Of a stretch of DNA of 64,000 nt, positions 28,836-37,205 are shown piece by piece (the first letter of the stretch is position 1; each line of letters begins with the position of its first letter). The DNA is taken from contig CAWFFM010000002.1 in assembly GCA_963815125.1 (NCBI GenBank), forward strand, positions 930,001-994,000, in the 5' to 3' direction. The notes under the pieces are model-generated. The model searched no databases. It had not been told where the DNA came from and saw only the letters and a list, made by a program, of their open reading frames with translations. Position numbers and translations under genes: made by a program. The stretch comes from Actinocatenispora sp963815125. Its GTDB lineage: Bacteria; Actinomycetota; Actinomycetes; Mycobacteriales; Micromonosporaceae.

Positions 28836-30743
28836 TCAGGCCTCCTTCGCTGCGGTGCGGCCGGGCCGACGCCGTGGTTTGTCATCCTGACCAGCATGCT
28901 CCAGGACCCGGCCGAGGCCGGAGACCCTCGGCGACAGGAACGCCCGACTTCGGGCGAACAAGGTCATGATCGGATGCCGGAACAGGAACACCACCAACAG
29001 GTCCAGAATTGTGGCCAGACCCAGCGCGAACGCGAAACCCCGTACCGAGCCTGTGGACAGGAAGTACAGCACCCCGGCACACATGATCGTGATCGCATTG
29101 GCGGAGATGATCGTGCGCCGCGCGCGGACCCAGGCTCTGGGGACCGCACTGCGTGCGCTTCTACCATCGCGGATCTCGTCCTTGAGTCGCTCGAAATAGA
29201 TCACGAACGAGTCGGCCGCGACGCCCAGCGACACGATGAACCCGGCAAAACCGGCCAGTGTCAGAGTCAGACCCGGGTTACGACCCAGCAGGATCAGCGC
29301 GGCGAAGACCAGCAGTCCGGACAGCACCAGGCTCAGGAAGATCACGATGCCCAAGAGCCGGTAGTAGAACAGCGAGTAGAGCACCACGATCAGCAGGCCG
29401 ATGGCGGCGGCGATCAGGCCGGCCTCCAGTTGAGCGACGCCCAGCGTGGCGGAGATCTGCTGCGCCTCGCCCTGGGTGAAGGTCAGCGGCAGGGCGCCGT
29501 ACTTGAGCTGGTTGGCCAGGACCTGCGCATCGTCCTGGGTGAAGCTGCCACTGATCTCGGCGTCACCGGCGATGACGCTCTGGATGGCCGGCGCGGAAAC
29601 CACGCGGGTATCCAGCACGATCGCGACCCGGCAGTGTCCGGCCTGGTCCAGCGAGCCCTGCTCGCAGGTCGGCTTGCCGGAGTTGTCGTACGCCTCCTTG
29701 GTCAGGTTCGTCCAGTTGGACTGGCCCTTGCCGTTGAAGGAGATGACGACCTTCCAGCCGCCCTGCTGCTGGTCGTAGGTGTAGCTGGCGCTCTTGACGT
29801 CGGTACCGACGACCTTCGCCTGGTCCAGCAGGTACTTGGTGGACTTGTCGCAGGCCACCACCTGCTTCTTGGGCTCGTCGATGACGCCCGCCGCGCGGCC
29901 GTTGAGCTGCTTGCAAGTGACCTGCGGGATGTTGAACTGCATCGAGGTGGGCAGGACCGCGACTTCCTCACGGCTCAGCTTGGTGAAGCCCTTCAACAGT
30001 TCGGCGGCCTGCGGGCCGGCCTGGGTCACCTGGTCCGGGCTCTTCACCTGTGCGGCAGCCTGATATGCCATGCCGAGCTTCGCCTTCACCCGGGCCAGGG
30101 TGCGCCGCTGGTCCGCGGTGGTCGGCACCGTGTCGTTCGCGCTGCTCGCCGAGGCACTCGGCGTGGGTGAAGCGCTGGCCTTGCCGCTCGGGCTGGACTT
30201 CGGGCTCGCGCTCGACTTGCCGCTAGGGCTGGACTTCGGGCTCGCGCTGGCCTTGCCGCTGGCCTTGGCACTCGGCTTGGAGCTGGGCTTCTTGCTCGGC
30301 GTCGGCTTGGGCTTGGGCTTGGGCTGCTGGCTGGTGTCCTGCACCTGGTTGAGCACCTTGCGGAACCGCATCTGGGCAGGCTCGCCGACCTGCTTGATCG
30401 CATCGCTGTTCTGCCCGGCGACCGAGACGACGATGTTCGAGTTGCCCTCGGTCACCACCTCTGGTTCAGCAATGCCGAGGCCGTTGACCCGCTGCTCGAT
30501 GATGTTGCGCGCTTCTTCGAGGCTGGTCTTCGCCGGCGCCTTTCCATCGGGCGTCCGCGCGATCAGGGTGAGCGTGGTACCGCCCACCAGGTCGAGGCCG
30601 AGTCGTGGCTTGAGCTTCTGATGCCAGTCGGCGATCCCACCGGGCCCGGTGAGGAACACCAGAGCGTAGAGCAGGACGAAAATGCCGGCCAGCACGGCCA
30701 GGTACCGGGACGGATGCATCCGTCCCTTCGGAGGTGGTGCCAC
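28836..30743 (-). CDS. secD: Protein translocase subunit SecD
   Basis: Large extracytoplasmic-loop partner of SecF, 635 residues. The GTG start (30741-30743) has AGGAGA upstream. Helix 1 (about residues 13-33) is followed by KPRLGLDLVGGTTLTL, the P1 head region and a C-terminal five-helix bundle with LNPG-like GRNPGLTLTLAGFAGFIVSL and VIYFERLKDEIR. Between the two halves of P1 sits a Pro/Lys/Ser/Ala-rich low-complexity insert (about residues 137-203), absent from E. coli SecD, containing a 12-residue tandem repeat. Upstream, 213 nt separate it from yajC with only small GC hairpins. Confidence 0.95.
   Translation of the reverse strand: MAPPPKGRMHPSRYLAVLAGIFVLLYALVFLTGPGGIADWHQKLKPRLGLDLVGGTTLTLIARTPDGKAPAKTSLEEARNIIEQRVNGLGIAEPEVVTEGNSNIVVSVAGQNSDAIKQVGEPAQMRFRKVLNQVQDTSQQPKPKPKPTPSKKPSSKPSAKASGKASASPKSSPSGKSSASPKSSPSGKASASPTPSASASSANDTVPTTADQRRTLARVKAKLGMAYQAAAQVKSPDQVTQAGPQAAELLKGFTKLSREEVAVLPTSMQFNIPQVTCKQLNGRAAGVIDEPKKQVVACDKSTKYLLDQAKVVGTDVKSASYTYDQQQGGWKVVISFNGKGQSNWTNLTKEAYDNSGKPTCEQGSLDQAGHCRVAIVLDTRVVSAPAIQSVIAGDAEISGSFTQDDAQVLANQLKYGALPLTFTQGEAQQISATLGVAQLEAGLIAAAIGLLIVVLYSLFYYRLLGIVIFLSLVLSGLLVFAALILLGRNPGLTLTLAGFAGFIVSLGVAADSFVIYFERLKDEIRDGRSARSAVPRAWVRARRTIISANAITIMCAGVLYFLSTGSVRGFAFALGLATILDLLVVFLFRHPIMTLFARSRAFLSPRVSGLGRVLEHAGQDDKPRRRPGRTAAKEA
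30165..30254 (-). repeat. In-frame repeat in secD encoding SASPKSSPSGK units
   Basis: About 2.4 copies of a 36-bp unit, in frame, encode SASPKSSPSGKS, SASPKSSPSGKA and SASP (SecD residues 164-193). The copies differ at few bases, suggesting recent expansion within the low-complexity insert. Confidence 0.7.
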
Positions 30744-30956
30744 GACGTGTTGTCTCCTGCCTCGAAGTCCCAGCTGGTTCCCGGCCCCCGTGCACCCCGG
30801 TCGGGGACAGAGCGGCACCCCCCGCCCGAGGGCGGAGGCGTACGCGATTCAGACGTGATTGTGCAGTACCGACCTGCGTGTCCGGCAACTGCCCAGAGGC
30901 TCAGTTACCGCACACCAGTCCGAGGCGCCGAGCCCGTCGGCCGGTACGACTGCTGT

Positions 30957-31481
30957 TCAGTTGGCGGTCGGGTCCCGCGGCAGCGCCTGGTTGCTCGCCG
31001 CGACCTGCTCCTTGACCTTGACGCCCTTGGCCGGGCTGGTCTCGTCGCTTGACTCGTCGGCAACCGGTTGATCCACGGCGACCGGTGCGGTCTCGTGCTC
31101 GGGCTGCTCGTCGATCTCCTCGACCTCGTCGTACTCGTCGACGAGTTCGTCCTCATCATCGTCCTCGGCGACCTGGTCGGCCGGGGTGATGACCCGGGCG
31201 ATGGCACCCTTGGCATACCGGTTGGTCACACCGGGCGACACCTCGAGGGTGATGGTCTCGTCATCGTTGTCGACGATGGTGCCGTACAGGCCGCCCAGCG
31301 TCATGACCTCGGCGCCGATACCTGCGGAGGACTGCATCTGCTGCTGTTCCCGCTTCCGCTTCTGCTGCGGGCGGATGAGCAGGAAATACATCGCGACGAT
31401 CATCAGGACAAACAGCAGGATCATGGTCCAACTGCTGCCCCCGCCGCTCTGAGGCGCCGCCAAGGGCTGTGCGAAATGCAC
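30957..31481 (-). CDS. yajC: Preprotein translocase accessory subunit YajC
   Basis: Single-pass inner-membrane protein associated with SecDF. One membrane segment is followed by the family hallmark YFLLIRPQQKRKRE and the small soluble domain with GAEVMTLGGLYGTIV. The GTG at 31479-31481 is chosen because GGGAAGG lies 6 nt upstream; an ATG five codons earlier has no SD. The C-tail is strikingly acidic (EDDDEDELVDEYDEVEE) and about 80 residues longer than in E. coli YajC. The yajC-secD-secF order is conserved. Confidence 0.92.
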   Translation of the reverse strand: MHFAQPLAAPQSGGGSSWTMILLFVLMIVAMYFLLIRPQQKRKREQQQMQSSAGIGAEVMTLGGLYGTIVDNDDETITLEVSPGVTNRYAKGAIARVITPADQVAEDDDEDELVDEYDEVEEIDEQPEHETAPVAVDQPVADESSDETSPAKGVKVKEQVAASNQALPRDPTAN

Positions 31482-31578
31482 TGGTGACCTTCCCATATTC
31501 TTTGGTGTAGACCGGCCGGAGTCTAGCCGGTCAGCGTTCGACTTCCCTGAGCGGCGTGGGTCACGGTCCCATCACGGC

Positions 31579-32667
31579 TCACATATTAAACAAATCGGGC
31601 GGGGTATCTGGCCGTTCCCCACCATTCGCCGTATCCGGACCCGAACCGAACGTGCCCGGCGGCGGTGTGCGTCCCAGATGCTGCCACGCGGCGGATGTCG
31701 CCACCCGCCCCCGTGACGTGCGGGCCAGCAGGCCAGCACGCACCAGATAGGGCTCGCACACCTCCTCGACAGTATCCGGTTGCTCCCCGACCGCCACTGC
31801 CAGTGTCGTCAGGCCCACCGGACCGCCGCTGAACGAGGCCACCAGAGCGGTCAGGACCGCCCGGTCCAGACGGTCCAGGCCGAGGCCGTCCACGTCGTAG
31901 ACCGCGAGTGCCGCCCGGGCCACCTGCAGGGTGACCACACCGTCGGCCCGTACCTCGGCGTAGTCGCGTACCCGGCGCAACAGACGGTTGGCGATACGCG
32001 GAGTGCCACGCGAACGACCAGCGATCTCCGCTGCCCCGTCCGGGGTCAGCTCAACCCCCAGGATGCGCGCGGAACGGGTCAACAGCGCATCCAGCTGTGC
32101 CGCGGTGTAGAAGTCAAGATGCGCGACGAATCCGAACCGGTCCCGCATCGGGCTGGTCAGCAGACCGGACCGGGTGGTGGCACCGACCAGGGTGAAGGGC
32201 TCGACATCCAACGGGATCGCCGTGGCGCCCGGCCCTTTGCCGACCACCACGTCGACCCGGAAGTCCTCCATGGCGCTGTAGAGCAGTTCTTCGGCCGGCC
32301 GGGCGATGCGGTGGATCTCATCGATGAACAGCACATCGCCAGGCCCGAGACTGGTCAGGACAGCGGCCAGATCCCCGGAGCGTTCGATGGCCGGTCCGCT
32401 CGTCACCCGTAATGCCGCGCCCAGTTCCGCCGCGACGATATTGGCCAAGGTCGTCTTACCCAGACCCGGCGGGCCGGCGAGCAGAATATGGTCGGGCGGG
32501 TCACCGCGGCGGGTCGCACCGGCCAACAGCAGCTCCAACTGCTCGCGTACCCGGTCCTGGGCGATGAACTCGGCCAACCGTCGTGGGCGGACGTTGACCT
32601 CCGCTGCCAACTCCTCCTGCGAGGCGAAGGCCGACACCGCACTCGGCCCACCGTCCGGGGCGCTCAC
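31579..32667 (-). CDS. ruvB: Holliday junction branch migration helicase RuvB
   Basis: Hexameric AAA+ motor of the RuvABC resolvasome. The 362-residue protein has RPRRLAEFIAQDRVREQL, Walker A GPPGLGKTTLA, Walker B FIDEIHRI and sensor 1 ATTRSGLL; the winged-helix C-terminal domain follows. A GTG start (32665-32667) overlaps the ruvA stop as GTGA. The open frame extends far upstream, but that part is antisense-like. The tail after GRTPPPGTF is about 20 residues longer than usual. Confidence 0.96.
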   Translation of the reverse strand: MSAPDGGPSAVSAFASQEELAAEVNVRPRRLAEFIAQDRVREQLELLLAGATRRGDPPDHILLAGPPGLGKTTLANIVAAELGAALRVTSGPAIERSGDLAAVLTSLGPGDVLFIDEIHRIARPAEELLYSAMEDFRVDVVVGKGPGATAIPLDVEPFTLVGATTRSGLLTSPMRDRFGFVAHLDFYTAAQLDALLTRSARILGVELTPDGAAEIAGRSRGTPRIANRLLRRVRDYAEVRADGVVTLQVARAALAVYDVDGLGLDRLDRAVLTALVASFSGGPVGLTTLAVAVGEQPDTVEEVCEPYLVRAGLLARTSRGRVATSAAWQHLGRTPPPGTFGSGPDTANGGERPDTPPDLFNM

Positions 32668-33290
32668 CGGGTCCGTCCGAGCTGTCGGATGGCCTGCTTG
32701 AGCAGGACGGGTACGGCAGGCGGTGGCTCCGCATCGGGTAGTGCGGCGGCCACCGCGGCGACCGCTGCGGTGGCATCCCGGTTCGACCAGCCCAGCGCCA
32801 GCAGGCCCTCGGTCACCTGTTCCTGCCAGGCCATCGGGCGCGGCGCAGCCGGTTGGCCGGTCTGTGCCGGGACAGTGACCGGACCTATTCGTTCCTTGAG
32901 TTCCAGGATCAGCCGTTCGGCCGACTTCTTGCCGACCCCCGGTACCCGGACCAGCGTCGCTACGTCGCCTGTCGCCAGCGCCCGGCGGACACTCAGCGGA
33001 TCCAGTACGGCAAGTATCGCCTGCGCCAAGCGGGGCCCCACCCCCGAGGCGGTCTGCAACAGTTCGAACAGGCTCCGCTCCTGCTCGTCTGCGAAGCCGT
33101 AGAGGGTCAACGAATCCTCCCGGACCACCAGGCTGGTGTGCAGGGTGGCCTGCTCGCCCACGCTGAGCCGGGCGAGCGTACCGGGCGCGCACTGGACCTG
33201 GAAGCCGAGGCCACCGCCGCGCCCGCCGACCTCCAGTACCGCCTCGGCCGGACCCAACGCCGTCACCTGGCCCCGAACACTTGCGATCAC
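32664..33290 (-). CDS. ruvA: Holliday junction DNA-binding subunit RuvA
   Basis: Tetrameric junction-recognition subunit, 208 residues. Domain I (VIASVRGQVTALGP) is an OB fold. Domain II has two helix-hairpin-helix motifs, TASGVGPRLAQAIL and VPGVGKKSAERLI. Domain III, the RuvB-binding helices, is at the C-terminus (EGLLALGWSNRDA). GTG 33288-33290 overlaps the ruvC stop as GTGA, and its own stop overlaps ruvB the same way. Confidence 0.96.
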   Translation of the reverse strand: MIASVRGQVTALGPAEAVLEVGGRGGGLGFQVQCAPGTLARLSVGEQATLHTSLVVREDSLTLYGFADEQERSLFELLQTASGVGPRLAQAILAVLDPLSVRRALATGDVATLVRVPGVGKKSAERLILELKERIGPVTVPAQTGQPAAPRPMAWQEQVTEGLLALGWSNRDATAAVAAVAAALPDAEPPPAVPVLLKQAIRQLGRTR

Positions 33291-33847
33291 GGCCGTCCTC
33301 CCCACGCATTACCGGGTCGTTGTCGCCGCACCGTCGGCCGCGCCCCACCGAGTGCCGCTGCGAGCCTCGCCTGGCTGCTGCCCCGCCACACATGGCAGAT
33401 CGCCAGCGCCAGCGCGTCCGCGGCGTCCGCCGGCCGGGGCGGATCGGCCAACCTCAGCAGGCGGGTCACCATCGCGGTGACCTGGGCCTTGTCCGCCGTG
33501 CCTGAACCGGTCACAGCCGCCTTCACCTCGCTCGGGGTGTAGGTGGTGACCGGCAGTCCGGCCCGTGCACCAGCCAGGATGGCGACCGCGCTGGCCTGCG
33601 CGGTGCCGATCACGGTCTGGGTGTTGTGCTGGCTGAACACCCGTTCCACGGCCACCGCATCCGGTCGGTGCCGGTCCACCAGTTCGGTGAGCCGCTCGTC
33701 GAGCAGCAGCAGCCGCGCTGGCAGTTCCTCCTCCGCCGGAGTGCGTACGACCTCGACAGCGACCAGTTCGCAGGGCCGACCGGGACGGCCGGTCACCACG
33801 CCGACCCCGCATCGCGTCAGACCGGGATCGACCCCGAGCACCAGCAC
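33287..33847 (-). CDS. ruvC: Crossover junction endodeoxyribonuclease RuvC
   Basis: Holliday junction resolvase, 186 residues, RNase H fold. The catalytic acidic residues are in LGVDPGLTRCG, AVERVFSQHN and the C-terminal DAADALALAICH. GTG 33845-33847 follows AGGGGG. The tail beyond the catalytic domain is Arg/Gly-rich, as in other actinobacterial RuvC proteins. It is the first gene of the ruvC-ruvA-ruvB run; yebC lies 106 nt upstream. Confidence 0.95.
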   Translation of the reverse strand: MLVLGVDPGLTRCGVGVVTGRPGRPCELVAVEVVRTPAEEELPARLLLLDERLTELVDRHRPDAVAVERVFSQHNTQTVIGTAQASAVAILAGARAGLPVTTYTPSEVKAAVTGSGTADKAQVTAMVTRLLRLADPPRPADAADALALAICHVWRGSSQARLAAALGGARPTVRRQRPGNAWGGRP

Positions 33848-33953
33848 ACAGACCCCCTACTCGAACGGCTGTTCGAGTGGCAACTCTATCGATCCTGGTC
33901 GGTACCGGACCTCGCCGACACGCCGCCGGTAGAGCAACCTGGCCGCACCGGTG

Positions 33954-34706
33954 TCAGTCGATCGCAGCCAGTACGTCGTCGGAGATGTCGGCGTTGGTGT
34001 AGACGTTCTGCACGTCGTCACAGTCCTCGAGCGCGTCGATCAGCCGGAACACCTTGCGGGCGCCGTCCTCGTCGAGCGGCACGTTGACGCTGGGCAGGAA
34101 GCTCGCGTCAGCCGAGTCGTAGTCGATGCCGGCGGCCTGCAGAGCGCTACGGACCGCGACCAGATCCGTGGCCTCGCTGACCACCTCGAACGATTCGCCC
34201 AGGTTGTTGACCTCCTCGGCGCCGGCGTCCAGCACCGCGGTGAGGACGTCGTCCTCGGCCAGTTCCGGCGTACTGCCGACAATCACCACACCCTTGCGGG
34301 TGAACAGGTACGACACGCTGCCGGCATCGGCGAGGTTACCGCCGTTGCGGGTCAACGCGGTACGCACCTCACCGGCGGCCCGGTTCCGGTTGTCGGTGAG
34401 ACACTCGATCAGCAACGCCACCCCGCTCGGGCCATAGCCCTCGTACATGATGGTCTGCCAGTCGGCCCCACCGGCCTCCTGGCCGGAACCCCGCTTGACG
34501 GCGCGGTCGATGTTGTCGTTGGGGACAGAACTCTTCTTGGCCTTCTGGATGGCGTCGTACAACGTGGGGTTACCGGCGGGGTCACCACCGCCGGTGCGCG
34601 CCGCGACCTCGACGTTCTTGATCAGTTTGGCGAACATCTTGCCGCGCTTGGCGTCGATGACCGCCTTCTTGTGCTTGGTCGTAGCCCACTTTGAGTGACC
34701 GGACAT
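33954..34706 (-). CDS. yebC: YebC/PmpR-family protein
   Basis: 250-residue conserved protein of the TACO1/YebC family, described either as a DNA-binding regulator or, more recently, as a factor relieving ribosome stalling at proline stretches. The N-terminal MSGHSKWATTKHKKA and the central NDNIDRAVKRG are nearly invariant, and the three-domain layout is complete. It lies in the usual place between pdxT and ruvC. Confidence 0.95.
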   Translation of the reverse strand: MSGHSKWATTKHKKAVIDAKRGKMFAKLIKNVEVAARTGGGDPAGNPTLYDAIQKAKKSSVPNDNIDRAVKRGSGQEAGGADWQTIMYEGYGPSGVALLIECLTDNRNRAAGEVRTALTRNGGNLADAGSVSYLFTRKGVVIVGSTPELAEDDVLTAVLDAGAEEVNNLGESFEVVSEATDLVAVRSALQAAGIDYDSADASFLPSVNVPLDEDGARKVFRLIDALEDCDDVQNVYTNADISDDVLAAID

Positions 34707-34810
34707 CTACCTCTCCGTCCCCGACGGCACCCACCGTCATGCGCGGGTCAGCATGCCACACGCCGTCCGCGCGACCTTCTGCCCTCGTGATCCACACGAT
34801 CCGATTAGCA

Positions 34811-34859
34811 CGGCGGGACCACCACCGGTAGTTGACGGGCGCCGTGGTGAAGCCCGCCG
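34811..34859. terminator. Imperfect hairpin downstream of pdxT
   Basis: CGGCGGG (34811-34817) pairs with CCCGCCG (34853-34859), extended inside by CCACCAC against GTGGTG with small bulges. It starts 2 nt after the pdxT stop on the minus strand and precedes yebC. It could end the pdxST transcript. Confidence 0.45.
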
Positions 34860-34860
34860 G

Positions 34861-35547
34861 TCAGCTCTTCCGGTCCACCCGGGCCCGGACCAGTTCCACG
34901 AAGTGTCGGTGGAGTCGAAGATCACCGGTCAGCTCTGGATGGAACGCGGTCGCAAGCAGATTGCCCTGCCGTACCGCGACGATCTTACCGTCGGCCATTC
35001 CACCGGACACGCGGGCAAGTACCTCGACGCCAGGGCCGACCGACTCGACCCACGGCGCGCGGATGAACACCGCATGGAACGGCCCTCCGGCGATACCCGA
35101 AAACTGGACGGAGGTCTCGAACGAGTCCACCTGCCGGCCGAATGCGTTTCGGCGCACCACCATGTCGATGCCGCCGAAACTCTGCTGGTCCGGCCGGCCA
35201 TCGAGCACCTCACGGGCCAGCATGATCATGCCGGCGCATGAGCCGTATACCGGCATGCCCGCAGCGATCCGGTCCCGGATCGGGTCCATCAGCTCGAAGG
35301 CGATCGCGAGCTTGCTCATCGTGGTCGACTCACCGCCGGGCAGTATCAGCGCATCCACCGCGGCGAGTTCAGCGGGACGACGTACCGCACGGGCCGCAGC
35401 GCCCCCGGACTCGACCGCATGCAGATGTTCCCGGACGTCGCCCTGCAGGGCCAGTACGCCGACTGTGGCGACCTTCGCCGAGGTGGCGGTGTCCTCCGGC
35501 ACCGCCACCTCGACCTGCCGGCGGGTGCCGGTCGACGAAGCGTTCAC
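34861..35547 (-). CDS. pdxT: Pyridoxal 5'-phosphate synthase glutaminase subunit
   Basis: Hydrolyses glutamine and channels ammonia to PdxS for PLP synthesis. The 228 residues form a class I amidotransferase with LILPGGESTTMSKL, the nucleophile Cys in VYGSCAGMIML and the His/Glu end AFHPELTGD. It starts at GTG 35545-35547, which overlaps the pdxS stop as GTGA. A roughly 25-residue N-terminal leader precedes VGVLALQGDV, the usual family start. Some homologues may start at the inner codon. Confidence 0.95.
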   Translation of the reverse strand: MNASSTGTRRQVEVAVPEDTATSAKVATVGVLALQGDVREHLHAVESGGAAARAVRRPAELAAVDALILPGGESTTMSKLAIAFELMDPIRDRIAAGMPVYGSCAGMIMLAREVLDGRPDQQSFGGIDMVVRRNAFGRQVDSFETSVQFSGIAGGPFHAVFIRAPWVESVGPGVEVLARVSGGMADGKIVAVRQGNLLATAFHPELTGDLRLHRHFVELVRARVDRKS

Positions 35548-36461
35548 CAGCCGCGTTCGGCGAGCCGGTGCGGTTCGGGGATGTCGGCGACGTTGATGCC
35601 GACCATCGCCTCACCGAGGCCACGCGACACCTTGGCGATCACGTCCGGGTCGTCGTGGAACGTGGTGGCCTTCACGATCGCCGCGGCCCGGGTCGCCGGA
35701 TCACCGGACTTGAAGATGCCGGAGCCGACGAACACGCCCTCGGCGCCGAGCTGCATCATCATCGCCGCGTCGGCGGGGGTGGCGATGCCGCCGGCGGTGA
35801 ACAGCACGACAGGTAGCTTGCCGGTCCGGGCGACCTCGGCCACCAGCTCGTAGGGGGCCTGCAGTTCCTTCGCGGCGACGAACAGTTCGTCGGCGCTCAT
35901 CGACGTCAGCCGCGCGATCTCGCCGCGGATGCGGCGCATGTGGGTGGTCGCGTTGGACACGTCACCGGTGCCGGCCTCGCCCTTGGAACGGATCATCGCG
36001 GCGCCCTCGGTGAGTCGACGCAACGCCTCGCCGAGGTTGGTGGCGCCACACACGAACGGCACGGTGAACTGCCACTTGTCGATGTGGTTGGCGTAGTCGG
36101 CCGGGGTGAGTACCTCGGACTCGTCGATGTAGTCCACCCCCAGCGACTGCAGGACCTGGGCCTCCACGAAGTGGCCGATCCGTGCCTTGGCCATCACCGG
36201 GATGGAGACCGCCTCGACGATGCCGTCGATCAGGTCGGGATCACTCATCCGGGCGACCCCGCCCTGCGCGCGGATGTCGGCCGGCACGCGTTCCAGAGCC
36301 ATCACCGCGACCGCACCCGCGTCCTCGGCGATCTTGGCCTGCTCCGCGGTGACCACGTCCATGATCACACCGCCCTTGAGCATCTCTGCCATGCCCCGCT
36401 TGACGCGCGCAGTCCCGGTGCCGGCGGTTTCCGTGGCGGCGGTGGAGGTGGATTCGGTCAC
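35544..36461 (-). CDS. pdxS: Pyridoxal 5'-phosphate synthase lyase subunit
   Basis: Builds PLP from ribose 5-phosphate, glyceraldehyde 3-phosphate and ammonia; twelve PdxS associate with twelve PdxT. The 305-residue TIM barrel has AEMLKGGVIMDVV near the N-terminus, with the Schiff-base Lys. The second Lys is in PVMAKARIGHF, and the phosphate loop is FTAGGIATPADAA. GTG 36459-36461 has AAGGAG 11 nt upstream. The pdxS-pdxT overlap is typical of deoxyxylulose-independent vitamin B6 synthesis. Confidence 0.96.
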   Translation of the reverse strand: MTESTSTAATETAGTGTARVKRGMAEMLKGGVIMDVVTAEQAKIAEDAGAVAVMALERVPADIRAQGGVARMSDPDLIDGIVEAVSIPVMAKARIGHFVEAQVLQSLGVDYIDESEVLTPADYANHIDKWQFTVPFVCGATNLGEALRRLTEGAAMIRSKGEAGTGDVSNATTHMRRIRGEIARLTSMSADELFVAAKELQAPYELVAEVARTGKLPVVLFTAGGIATPADAAMMMQLGAEGVFVGSGIFKSGDPATRAAAIVKATTFHDDPDVIAKVSRGLGEAMVGINVADIPEPHRLAERGW

Positions 36462-36580
36462 GGCCGAGGCGCTCCTTCGATTGTCCGGATGTCAGTACGG
36501 ATGGTGGGCGGTTCCGACCCGCGAACCACCCTTCATCCTACCCTCGCGGGCCCGCGTCATCGCAGGTCGAGAGGTACGCC

Positions 36581-37144
36581 TCACAAGCCTGCGGCGGGCA
36601 GCACCGGCGTGCGGGGCGAGGTCCCCGGCGGCTCCGGGAGAGTAGGGTCGTCAATGTCGAAATAACGCGGTATGGGGTGCTTGCGCGCGAGGCGGAGCAG
36701 GCGCACGATGCGCTGCTGGCGTACCGCGAGAGCATCGCGTACCAGGTCGGTGTGCACCTGCCGGGCCAGTGCGACCCGCCGACCCAGCGCGGACAGCTCG
36801 TCCGGACCGGGTCCCTGCGGCCGGGGCGGCAGCTCACGGAGCAGGCGGGTCAGGTTGTTCTCGGCGATCTCCCGATCAGGCGGCGCGGCCTCGGTCGCCG
36901 AGCGGGCCGCGGCGCGTAGCGTGTCGGCCCGCGTGCCCCAGCTACGAAGGTGCCGGTCGGCGAGCTTGTCAGCGAGCAGCGCACGCCGCAGCAACTGCGC
37001 ATCCAGCGCGGAACTCGCACCAGCCGCCCTGGCATGCAGCCGGTCGACCCGACCAGCCAGCCAGGTCAGATACGTGGCCACGACGACGACCACCGCGACC
37101 ACACCGACGACCCACCACACGGCAAGTATCCTAGTACGGCCCAC
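36581..37144 (-). CDS. Uncharacterised membrane protein, LemA-like layout
   Basis: 187 residues. An N-terminal membrane segment (about residues 8-31) is followed by a long helical region with Ala/Leu/Arg heptads (RLHARAAGASSALDAQLLRR) and a Pro-rich tail. The single helix plus antiparallel helical bundle resembles LemA proteins, but identity is too low to be sure. The start is GTG 37142-37144. It lies 61 nt from the pimA stop and 119 nt before pdxS, all on one strand. Function is unknown. Confidence 0.7.
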   Translation of the reverse strand: MGRTRILAVWWVVGVVAVVVVVATYLTWLAGRVDRLHARAAGASSALDAQLLRRALLADKLADRHLRSWGTRADTLRAAARSATEAAPPDREIAENNLTRLLRELPPRPQGPGPDELSALGRRVALARQVHTDLVRDALAVRQQRIVRLLRLARKHPIPRYFDIDDPTLPEPPGTSPRTPVLPAAGL

Positions 37145-37205
37145 TCACCGGTCGATCGTCCCGTCGGTCGGCGTCCGGCACCACGGCCCTGCAGACGGCT
37201 GCTGA

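Noticed and set aside
30135..30335. Possible CRISPR or minisatellite array in secD
   Set aside because: The repeats are directly adjacent, in frame and coding; there are no spacers.
32668..33393. Upstream extension of the ruvB frame
   Set aside because: It overlaps ruvA completely; the GTG at 32665-32667 gives a standard RuvB length.
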